Positions 1-6,439 of a DNA stretch of 64,000 bases are shown here, piece after piece. The position numbers and the translations under genes were made by a program. The stretch is taken from assembly GCF_900116135.1 (NCBI RefSeq), contig NZ_FOZX01000006.1:186001-250000 (forward strand), read 5' to 3'. Each line of letters begins with the position of its first letter. The stretch's first letter is position 1. Origin of the DNA: Saccharopolyspora flava. GTDB taxonomy: Bacteria; Actinomycetota; Actinomycetes; Mycobacteriales; Pseudonocardiaceae. Under the pieces are notes generated by a model. The model did not search any database and was not told the DNA's origin. It saw only the letters and a program-made list of their open reading frames with translations.

Positions 1-1
1 G

Positions 2-217
2 GGCGTGGGCACCGACCTGACCCGCCGCCTGGTGCTGGCCGAGGGCGTCGAGCACGGCGTGCTGCACGTGGTCGCCCAGGCCGCCAGCTGCGATGACGAC
101 GACCAGATCGAGCACCCCGCCTGCCGCCTGACCCGGCAGGACTGGGGCGTGCCGGTGACGATCTCGGCGAGCGGTCCCGCCCGGCTACCGCTGGTGATGG
201 GCGGTCTGGACGCCTGA
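2..217 (+). CDS. C-terminal fragment of an unrecognised protein
   Basis: An open frame runs from the window edge to TGA at 217, so the gene begins outside the window. A GTG at 5 could be an internal start, but it has no visible ribosome-binding site and the frame is open to the edge. The roughly 70 visible residues include an acidic CDDDDQ stretch and end in LPLVMGGLDA; no family is recognised. A strong hairpin follows 60 bp later, so this is probably the end of a transcription unit. Function unknown. Confidence 0.45.
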   Translation, partial: GVGTDLTRRLVLAEGVEHGVLHVVAQAASCDDDDQIEHPACRLTRQDWGVPVTISASGPARLPLVMGGLDA

Positions 218-277
218 TCCGGCGAATCGAGACCGTACTGGTACCGACTTCGCAAAAGCCCAGGTCGTGACGATGCG

Positions 278-311
278 GACGGGGCCGATCCCACTCGGGG
301 TCGGCCCCGTC
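278..311 (+). terminator. Hairpin terminator after the truncated gene
   Basis: A 15-bp stem (278-292 paired with 297-311, one G-U pair) with a 4-nt loop lies between the first gene and the next. There is no U-tract, which is common for actinobacterial terminators. Confidence 0.6.
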
Positions 312-401
312 GTCGCGCGCTGCCCTGCGAGATCGCGAATCACGTGGTCAACGCGGTGTTTCGAGGGCCCCCTGGCGCCCGGGTCACCCGGCGGGGGCAA
401 G

Positions 402-407
402 TAAACT
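402..407 (+). promoter_or_regulatory. -10 box TAAACT of a probable leaderless gene
   Basis: TAAACT ends 6 nt before the GTG at 414 and no Shine-Dalgarno sequence lies between. Transcription would start at or next to the start codon. Similar spacing is seen before the genes at 21875, 26363, 28990 and 61175. Confidence 0.5.
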
Positions 408-413
408 TTTCGG

Positions 414-734
414 GTGACCGATGCCAAGCTCGAAATCCAGATGCTGCACGACCGGGTCATGGTGCGCATCGCCGCCGAGTCCGGCGAACGCCGCAGCAGC
501 GGCGGCATCGTGATTCCGGCGACCGCGCAGATGGCCAAGCGGCTGATCTGGGGTGAGGTCTTCGGCGTGGGCAGTCACGTGCGGACCGTCAAGGTGGGCG
601 ACCAGGTGCTGTTCAACCCCGATGAGCAGTTCGAGGTCGAGGTCCAGGGACAGGCGTACCTGGTGATGCGGGAGCGGGACCTGCACGCGGTGGCCACCGA
701 GCAGACCGACCAGGGCACGGGCCTGTACCTGTAG
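414..734 (+). CDS. GroES-like co-chaperonin (Cpn10 fold)
   Basis: This 106-aa protein has the Cpn10 pattern: an N-terminal LHDRVMVRI strand, a SSGGIVIP mobile-loop-like segment near residues 29-36, and a GEVFGVGSHV...VKVGDQVLF core. It differs from canonical GroES in lacking a nearby groEL and in a divergent tail ending GTGLYL. It is probably a GroES paralogue working with a chaperonin encoded elsewhere, or a stand-alone Cpn10-fold protein. The GTG start is chosen because a -10 box sits 6 nt upstream and no ribosome-binding site exists. Confidence 0.75.
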   Translation: MTDAKLEIQMLHDRVMVRIAAESGERRSSGGIVIPATAQMAKRLIWGEVFGVGSHVRTVKVGDQVLFNPDEQFEVEVQGQAYLVMRERDLHAVATEQTDQGTGLYL

Positions 735-807
735 CCGGACCCCCGGCGAGCGCGGGCGCGCAGCTCACAACGCCCCCACCGCAGGACCGACAGGAGAAGG
801 GGAAGCG

Positions 808-3000
808 GTGCCGGAAAACCACGACAACTCCAGTGGTGCGGATCCGTCGACCGAACGGCTGCGCACCGACCAGGACCAGCAGAGCGCGTCGGACGTCGAG
901 ACCACGCAGGCCTGGCCGGTCCAGGACCCCGAAGCGTCGGCGGACGCCGCCGCCCGGTCGGAGTCGGAAGCGCCGGAGAAGCCCGAGGTGCCGGAGAAGC
1001 CCGAGACTCCGCAGGAGTCCGACGCCGAGCGCACCCAGCAGATCGCGGCGCTGCCCACCGACTTCAGCGGGTTCCCGATCGGCGCCACCCAGACCATTCC
1101 CTCGGTCGGCCAGCAGCCCGGACCCCAGCAGGCCGCTCCGCAGCAGCCCATGCCGCCCCAGCCGACGGTGCAGCAGCCGACCGCGCAGCAGCAGACCGTC
1201 CAGCACGGGCCGCAGACCGCGATGTTCGGCGGCGGCGGTGTCGCGGGCACCGACCTCGGCTGGAACACCTCCGACGAGCCCCGGCCCGTCGACGAGAAGC
1301 GGCAGAAGCTGCTCCGGGGCGGGCTGATCGCCGGTGCCGCGGTCGCGGCGTTAGCCCTGATCTACGTCGGTGACCTGCTGTTCACCAGCGGATCGCTGCC
1401 GCGCGGCACGGTCGTCGCCGGTGTCGACGTCGGCACCCTCGAACCGGCCGCCGCCGAGAGCAAGCTCCGCGACGAGCTCGAACCCGGCCTCGACAAGCCG
1501 GTGCGGCTGCAGGTCGGCGACCGCGGCGCCACCGTCAAGCCCGACGAGGTGGGCCTGCGGATGGACTGGGCCGCGACCGTGAAGAAGGCCGACGACCAGC
1601 CGCTGAACCCGTTCACCCGGATCGGCTCGCTGTTCAGCACCCACGAGGTCACCCCGGTCAGCACCAGCGACCGCCCGCAGCTGGTCGCGGCGCTGCAGGA
1701 GGTCAGCCCGCAGCTCGGGCTGGAGCCCACCGACGGCACCATCCGCTTCGAGGGCACCAAGCCGATCCCGGTGAACCCGGTTCCGGGGCAGAACCTCGAC
1801 ATCCAGCACGCGGCCAACGAGATCCAGGCGCACTGGGCCGAGGGACGTCCGATCCCGCTGCCGGTCACGCAGCTGCCGGTGAGCACCACCCGCGAGGGCG
1901 TGCAGAAGGCGCTGCACGAGATCGCCGAGCCCGCCGTGTCCGCCCCGGTGACGGTGCGCGGCCAGGGCAAGGACGCGACGCTGGAGCCGGAGGCGATCGC
2001 CCAGGCACTGCGCTTCACGCCGGACGGAAAGGGCGGGCTCACGGCCTCGCTCGACGGCCCGACGCTGGTCGGCGCCCTCGAACCGCAGCTGCGCGAGACG
2101 ATGAAGCCCGGCAAGAACGCCGAGATCAAGCTGGAGAACGGCGTCCCGGTCGTGCACCCGTCCGAGGACGGCGTCGGCGTGGACTGGGAGAAGAGCCTGG
2201 CGCCGATGCTGGAGACGCTGCGGAAGCCGCAGCAGCGCTCGGTGCAGGCGGTCTACATGCCGGCGCCGGCGCAGTTCACCACCGACCAGGCCAACCAGCT
2301 GGGCATCCGCGAGGTCGTCGGCGAGTTCCAGACCGGCGGTTTCGAGGCGGCGTCGGGCGTGAACATCCGGCGGGTCGCCGAGCAGGTCAACGGCGCGATC
2401 CTGCGCCCGGGCGAGACGTTCAGCCTCAACGGCTACACGGGTCCGCGCGGTGTTCCGCAGGGCTACGTGGAGTCGGGGATCATCGAGGACGGCCACCCGG
2501 CGAAGGCCGTCGGCGGCGGCATCTCGCAGTTCGCGACGACGCTGTACAACGCCTCGTACTTCGCGGGCATGAAGGACATCGAGCACAAGCCGCACAGCTA
2601 CTACATCAGCCGCTATCCGGCGGGTCGCGAGGCGACGGTGTTCCAGTCGCCGAGCGGGCAGAGCCTCATCGACGTGAAGTTCAAGAACGTCGCCAAGAGC
2701 GGCATCATGATCACCACGGAGTGGACGCCGTCGTCGATCACGGTGAAGCTGTGGGGCACCAAGCAGTTCGACGTGCAGTCGTCGACCGGTCCGCGCACCG
2801 ACCCGACGCCGCCGATGGAGAAGCCGGGTCCGACCGACGGCCCGTGCAGCCCGAGCAAGGGCGCTCCAGGGTTCACCGTCGTGGACACCCGGACCATCCG
2901 GGACATCACGACCGGCGAGGTCCGCACCGAGAACAAGAAGGTCAAGTACAACCCGCAGCCGATCATCCACTGCCCGCCCCCACCCCAGGGACCGCGCTGA
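808..3000 (+). CDS. VanW-domain cell-wall-associated membrane protein
   Basis: The 730-aa protein has an acidic, Pro/Gln-rich disordered cytoplasmic region (1-165), one transmembrane helix (about 171-193), two extracytoplasmic repeats resembling the putative peptidoglycan-binding domain that usually precedes VanW, then a VanW domain (about 505-645) with SGVNIRRVAEQVN, LRPGETFSLN and AVGGGISQFATTLYN motifs. The tail is Pro-rich and polar. VanW proteins are found in cell-envelope and glycopeptide-resistance contexts, but their activity is unproven. The GTG start follows a purine-rich ribosome-binding site (AGGAGAAGGGGAAG, 792-805). Confidence 0.85.
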   Translation: MPENHDNSSGADPSTERLRTDQDQQSASDVETTQAWPVQDPEASADAAARSESEAPEKPEVPEKPETPQESDAERTQQIAALPTDFSGFPIGATQTIPSVGQQPGPQQAAPQQPMPPQPTVQQPTAQQQTVQHGPQTAMFGGGGVAGTDLGWNTSDEPRPVDEKRQKLLRGGLIAGAAVAALALIYVGDLLFTSGSLPRGTVVAGVDVGTLEPAAAESKLRDELEPGLDKPVRLQVGDRGATVKPDEVGLRMDWAATVKKADDQPLNPFTRIGSLFSTHEVTPVSTSDRPQLVAALQEVSPQLGLEPTDGTIRFEGTKPIPVNPVPGQNLDIQHAANEIQAHWAEGRPIPLPVTQLPVSTTREGVQKALHEIAEPAVSAPVTVRGQGKDATLEPEAIAQALRFTPDGKGGLTASLDGPTLVGALEPQLRETMKPGKNAEIKLENGVPVVHPSEDGVGVDWEKSLAPMLETLRKPQQRSVQAVYMPAPAQFTTDQANQLGIREVVGEFQTGGFEAASGVNIRRVAEQVNGAILRPGETFSLNGYTGPRGVPQGYVESGIIEDGHPAKAVGGGISQFATTLYNASYFAGMKDIEHKPHSYYISRYPAGREATVFQSPSGQSLIDVKFKNVAKSGIMITTEWTPSSITVKLWGTKQFDVQSSTGPRTDPTPPMEKPGPTDGPCSPSKGAPGFTVVDTRTIRDITTGEVRTENKKVKYNPQPIIHCPPPPQGPR

Positions 3001-3020
3001 TCAGCTGAAACAACCAACGA

Positions 3021-3054
3021 CGAGGGCCCTTCCCCACCCGGGGAAGGGCCCTCG
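3021..3054 (+). terminator. Strong hairpin after the VanW gene
   Basis: A perfect 15-bp stem (3021-3035 with 3040-3054) and 4-nt loop begins 20 bp after the stop codon. It has no T-run but is typical of high-GC terminators. Confidence 0.75.
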
Positions 3055-3057
3055 TCG

Positions 3058-3138
3058 CCTTCGCGACCCCCACCGCCTTCGCGACCCCTACCGCCTTCGC
3101 GAGCCCCACCGCCTTCGCGCCCCCACCGCCTTCGCGGG
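3058..3138. repeat. 18-bp tandem repeat, about 4.5 copies
   Basis: Units of CCTTCGCGACCCCCACCG recur at 3058, 3076, 3094 and 3112 (17 bp), with a partial fifth copy from 3129. Substitutions fall mostly in the C-run. The array starts directly after the terminator and is not in a gene. Two TGTCGACA palindromes follow at about 3145 and 3170. Confidence 0.85.
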
Positions 3139-3178
3139 GCACATGTCGACATCGGGGGCTTGGAGCTTTGTCGACATG

Positions 3179-3266
3179 GTCACCAGTGGACAGTTTTAGC
3201 CATAATCACCCATGATCAATGTCCTTTTTGTCCGGACAATTATGGCTAAAACTGTCCACTGGTGAC
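3179..3266. repeat. Dispersed repeat family C, copy 1
   Basis: Perfect 28-bp inverted repeats (3179-3206 and 3239-3266) flank a 32-bp centre containing CATGATCAATGTCC and TGTCCGGACA. Nearly the same element recurs at 61841-61922, and a diverged one at 35203-35276. Each copy lies between genes. MITE- or REP-like; no transposase is nearby. Confidence 0.9.
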
Positions 3267-3590
3267 GGACGTCGGCATCGTGACCCCGGGTGATGGTCGG
3301 GTTCGGGTGCCGGCGGGAGCGGGTTGGTGACTGCGCGTGGTGAGGGTGGGGGTCGCGGGGGTCGTGGTGGTGGACACAGGGTGTGGGGGTTTGACCGGTG
3401 GGTTCTGGGGTGGACTGGCGGTGGTGGCCGGAAATCCTGTTGCGGCGGGGCTGCGGTCGCGTCAGGTTTGCCGTTCCATGTCCTGGAGGTTGATGTCGGC
3501 TTTCGACGAACTTGATGGATTCGCAACACGAGCTATTGGGTTTACGTCCGATCGAGTGGCACCATTCGAGCACCCGCGTTCTCACCTACT
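3267..3590. other. Gene-free G-rich stretch
   Basis: No gene is supported here. The + strand is very G-rich from about 3340 to 3430, with runs of three to five G (3344-3346, 3348-3352, 3357-3361, 3379-3381) that could form a G-quadruplex. Short open frames exist on both strands but show no domain or ribosome-binding site. The right edge carries the leader of the next gene. Confidence 0.5.
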
Positions 3591-3602
3591 AGGAGTTACA
3601 TC

Positions 3603-4421
3603 GTGGCGCGTCGCAGAACCCTCCGTGCGCTGGCAATGCTGCCTGCGCTGACCCTGGCTGTGGCAGTGACAGGCTGTGTCGAATCCACGACGAGCGGCGG
3701 AGCGCAGGGCGGCGGCGAACTGAGCCTCATCGCTCCCGGTTCGCTGACCACCTGCACCCACCTGCCCTACGAGCCGTTCCAGTTCCCCGGCGAAGGCGGC
3801 AAGATCGTCGGCTTCGACGTGGACCTGGTGGACCTGGTCGCGCGCGACCTCGGTGTGCAGCAGAAGATCGTCGACGCCCCCTTCGACGAGGGCATCCAGT
3901 CGGGTGAGTCGCTCAACAGCGGGCAGTGCGACGTCGCCGCCGCCGCGATGACGATCACCGACTCCCGCAAGCAGAACCTGGACTTCTCCGACCCGTACTT
4001 CAACGCCGAGCAGGCGCTGATGGTCAAGAAGGGCTCGGGCATCACCGACCTGTCCCAGCTGCGCGGCAAGAAGCTGGGCGTGCAGGTCGGCACCACCGGC
4101 AAGGACTACGCCGAGGAGCACAAGGCCGAGTTCGGCTACGAGGTCGTGGACTTCGACGACCTGGCCCTGCAGGAGAACGGGGTGCAGATCAACCGGGTCG
4201 ACGCCGCGATCAACGACAACGGCGTGCTCTACAGCTTCGCCAAGAACAACCCGGACGTCGAGGTCACCAAGGAGTTCGTGACCGGCGACAAGTACGGCAT
4301 CGGCGTCCGCAAGGGCAACACCGCGCTGCTGACCAAGGTCAACGAGTCGCTGGCCAAGGCCAAGCAGTCCGGTGAGTACGACCGGATCTACGAGAAGTGG
4401 TTCGGCAAGAAGCCGGAGTGA
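3603..4421 (+). CDS. Amino-acid ABC transporter substrate-binding lipoprotein
   Basis: This 272-aa protein has a basic start, a hydrophobic signal segment and a lipobox VTGC at about residues 21-24, so it should be anchored outside the membrane. The mature part is a family 3 solute-binding protein: LPYEPFQF, GFDVDLVDLVARDLG, AAAMTITDSRKQNLDFSDPY and LGVQVGTTGKDYAEE are characteristic. Ligands are probably polar amino acids such as glutamate or glutamine; the exact ligand cannot be read from sequence. GTG start, with AGGAG at 3591-3595. First gene of a three-gene transporter operon. Confidence 0.9.
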   Translation: MARRRTLRALAMLPALTLAVAVTGCVESTTSGGAQGGGELSLIAPGSLTTCTHLPYEPFQFPGEGGKIVGFDVDLVDLVARDLGVQQKIVDAPFDEGIQSGESLNSGQCDVAAAAMTITDSRKQNLDFSDPYFNAEQALMVKKGSGITDLSQLRGKKLGVQVGTTGKDYAEEHKAEFGYEVVDFDDLALQENGVQINRVDAAINDNGVLYSFAKNNPDVEVTKEFVTGDKYGIGVRKGNTALLTKVNESLAKAKQSGEYDRIYEKWFGKKPE

Positions 4422-4440
4422 CCCGCTGATTCGTGCCTGA

Positions 4441-4471
4441 TCGGGGCCGGCGTCGATCACGCCGGCCCCGA
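4441..4471 (+). promoter_or_regulatory. Intra-operon hairpin after the binding-protein gene
   Basis: A perfect 13-bp stem (4441-4453 with 4459-4471) sits in the 110-bp gap between the binding-protein and permease genes. In ABC operons such hairpins commonly stabilise the upstream mRNA or partly terminate, giving excess binding protein. The role here is inferred. Confidence 0.6.
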
Positions 4472-4531
4472 GCGGTGCTGCGGGGCCGCGAACACCGTCG
4501 CGGTGCCCGCCGGATACATGGAGAGAAGTCG

Positions 4532-5359
4532 ATGACAACCGAGATCGAGCGGCCCAAGGCAGGCATGGGCCGACGACAGCGGGCACGGCTCAACCTCGGC
4601 ATCCAGTACGCGGTGCTGATCGTGGCCGTCGTGGCGCTGGTCTTCGTCGCGGACTGGGGTCAGATCGGCCGGGCGTTCTTCAACGTCGAGGTCGCCAAGG
4701 CCCAGTTCCCCGACGTGATCACCACCGCGCTGCTCAACACCGTCGTCTACACAGCGGTGGGCTTCGCGTTCGGCCTCGCGCTGGCCGTGCTGCTGGCGCT
4801 GATGAAGATGTCGCCGGTCGCCCCCTACCGGTGGCTCGCCACCGGCTACATCGAGCTGTTCCGCGGACTTCCCGCGCTGCTGGTGTTCATCGCGTTCGGC
4901 TACGGCCTGCCGATCGCGTTCGGCGTCAAGTTCACCAACCTCTCGACCGTGATGCTCAGCCTCGGTCTGGTCGGCGCGGCCTACATGGCCGAGACGATCC
5001 GCGCGGGCATCCAGGCCGTGCCGAAGGGGCAGGTCGAGGCGGCCCGCTCGCTGGGCATGTCCTCGAGCCGCACGATGATCACCGTGGTGCTGCCGCAGGC
5101 GTTCCGGATCATCCTGCCGCCGCTGACCAACGAGCTGATCCTGCTGACCAAGGACTCCTCGCTGATCTACCTGCTGGGCCTGTCGGTCAACCAGTACGAG
5201 CTGGCGAAGTTCGGCCGGGGCGCGCTGAACCAGTACCAGTCGCTGACGCCGATCCTGATCGCCGGTCTGTGCTACCTGATCATCACGATTCCGCTGTCGC
5301 GCGTCTCCGACCTGCTGGAGCGCAAGTTCGGCGGCGTCCGGACCAAGGAGGCCAAGTGA
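4532..5359 (+). CDS. Polar amino-acid ABC transporter permease
   Basis: This 275-aa HisM/GluC-type integral membrane subunit has about five hydrophobic helices and the conserved segment [15 protein letters not shown]. The EAA loop, which docks to the ATPase, reads [15 protein letters not shown] near the middle. The start is the ATG after GAGAGAAG (4521-4528); an upstream in-frame extension lacks a ribosome-binding site. The stop overlaps the next gene by 4 bp (GTGA). Only one permease gene is present, so a homodimer is likely. Confidence 0.9.
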   Translation: MTTEIERPKAGMGRRQRARLNLGIQYAVLIVAVVALVFVADWGQIGRAFFNVEVAKAQFPDVITTALLNTVVYTAVGFAFGLALAVLLALMKMSPVAPYRWLATGYIELFRGLPALLVFIAFGYGLPIAFGVKFTNLSTVMLSLGLVGAAYMAETIRAGIQAVPKGQVEAARSLGMSSSRTMITVVLPQAFRIILPPLTNELILLTKDSSLIYLLGLSVNQYELAKFGRGALNQYQSLTPILIAGLCYLIITIPLSRVSDLLERKFGGVRTKEAK

Positions 5360-6108
5360 GCGACGTGATGATCGAGCTCTCCGGGCTGAGCAAGTCCTTC
5401 GGCTCGCTGGAAGTGCTGCGCGACATCGACCTGCAGGTCGAGCGCGGCGAGGTGGTCTGCGTGATCGGACCGTCCGGGTCCGGCAAGTCGACCCTGCTGC
5501 GCTGCGTGAACCTGCTGGAAGTGCCGTCGGCGGGCAAGGTCTCGGTCGACGGCACCGAGCTGACCGACCCGGACACCGACCTCGACGGCGCCCGCCGCCA
5601 CGTCGGCATGGTGTTCCAGCAGTTCAACCTGTTCTCCCACCTGTCGGTGCTGGAGAACCTGACGGTCGCGCAGCGCAAGGTGCTCGGCCGCTCGAAGGAC
5701 GAGTCGGAGAAGGTCGCCCGGGAGAACCTCGACAAGGTCGGGCTGGCGGAGAAGGCCGACTCGATGCCGGCGCAGCTCTCCGGCGGTCAGCAGCAGCGGG
5801 TCGCGATCGCGCGGGCGCTGTCGATGAACCCGCACGTGATGCTCTTCGACGAGCCGACCTCCGCGCTGGACCCGGAGCTGGTCGGCGACGTGCTCGGCGT
5901 GATGCGCCAGCTCGCCGACGAGGGCATGACCATGCTGGTGGTCACCCACGAGATGCAGTTCGCCCGGGAGGTCGCCGACCGCGTCCTGTTCATGGACGGC
6001 GGCGGCATCATCGAGCAGGGCCCACCGGCCGAGGTCATCGGCAATCCCAAGGAGGAGCGCACCCGCACCTTCCTGGCGCGCGTCCTGGACCCGATTCACC
6101 AGGAATAG
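5356..6108 (+). CDS. Polar amino-acid ABC transporter ATP-binding protein
   Basis: This 250-aa GlnQ/GluA-type ATPase has Walker [10 protein letters not shown] (about 32-40), Q-loop MVFQQFNLF, signature LSGGQQQR, Walker [13 protein letters not shown] and the H-loop VVTHEM. It powers import through the permease just upstream. GTG start at 5356 overlaps the permease stop, with AAGGAG at 5345-5350. Element A1 and a terminator follow. Confidence 0.95.
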   Translation: MSDVMIELSGLSKSFGSLEVLRDIDLQVERGEVVCVIGPSGSGKSTLLRCVNLLEVPSAGKVSVDGTELTDPDTDLDGARRHVGMVFQQFNLFSHLSVLENLTVAQRKVLGRSKDESEKVARENLDKVGLAEKADSMPAQLSGGQQQRVAIARALSMNPHVMLFDEPTSALDPELVGDVLGVMRQLADEGMTMLVVTHEMQFAREVADRVLFMDGGGIIEQGPPAEVIGNPKEERTRTFLARVLDPIHQE

Positions 6109-6124
6109 CTGACGGTGGTCGCCC

Positions 6125-6255
6125 TGCTTGGCGGTGCGGGTAGCGGAACCTGAGCGGCGCTGTGGACTCCGGGCGCCACTCCTGATGTATGCCAATACAC
6201 GGCGTCGCGGCGTCCTCGCCACAGCACCGCTCAGAACCCGCGGCGGTGCGGGTTG
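6125..6255. repeat. Dispersed structured element A, copy 1
   Basis: 131 bp, closely similar to 24828-24959. Direct repeats of GGCGGTGC lie near both ends. Inside, CTGAGCGGCGCTGTGG (6150-6165) pairs with 6219-6234 (one mismatch), with a short outer GCGG/CCGC pair separated by a symmetric AAC/AAC internal loop. An apical part has GTATGCCAATAC. The stem sequence differs from copy 2 but pairing is kept. Confidence 0.85.
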
Positions 6256-6310
6256 CGAGGGTGGTGGAGGAGAAACCGGCTGCGCCGGTTGCCCGGGCGT
6301 TGACGGCGAA

Positions 6311-6347
6311 CGGCCCCGGCGTGTCGAATTTCGACACGCCGGGGCCG
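6311..6347. terminator. 18-bp palindromic terminator
   Basis: Arms 6311-6328 and 6330-6347 are perfectly complementary and are followed by TTT. This probably ends the amino-acid transporter operon and could act on both strands. Confidence 0.75.
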
Positions 6348-6360
6348 TTTCACGTGGAAC
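6347..6360. other. parS-like site GTTTCACGTGGAAC
   Basis: This differs at one position from the palindromic parS core GTTTCACGTGAAAC bound by ParB. The flanking bases do not extend the 16-bp consensus. The presence of dnaB in the window makes an origin-proximal location plausible. It may instead be coincidental, because CACGTG is frequent in GC-rich DNA. Confidence 0.35.
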
Positions 6361-6439
6361 GGCAGCGCACCTACGCCATCCCGGTGTTTTCTGGGGCCGG
6401 GCGAAACCTCCGGTGGTGGTCGGGCGTCCTTATGGGTAG

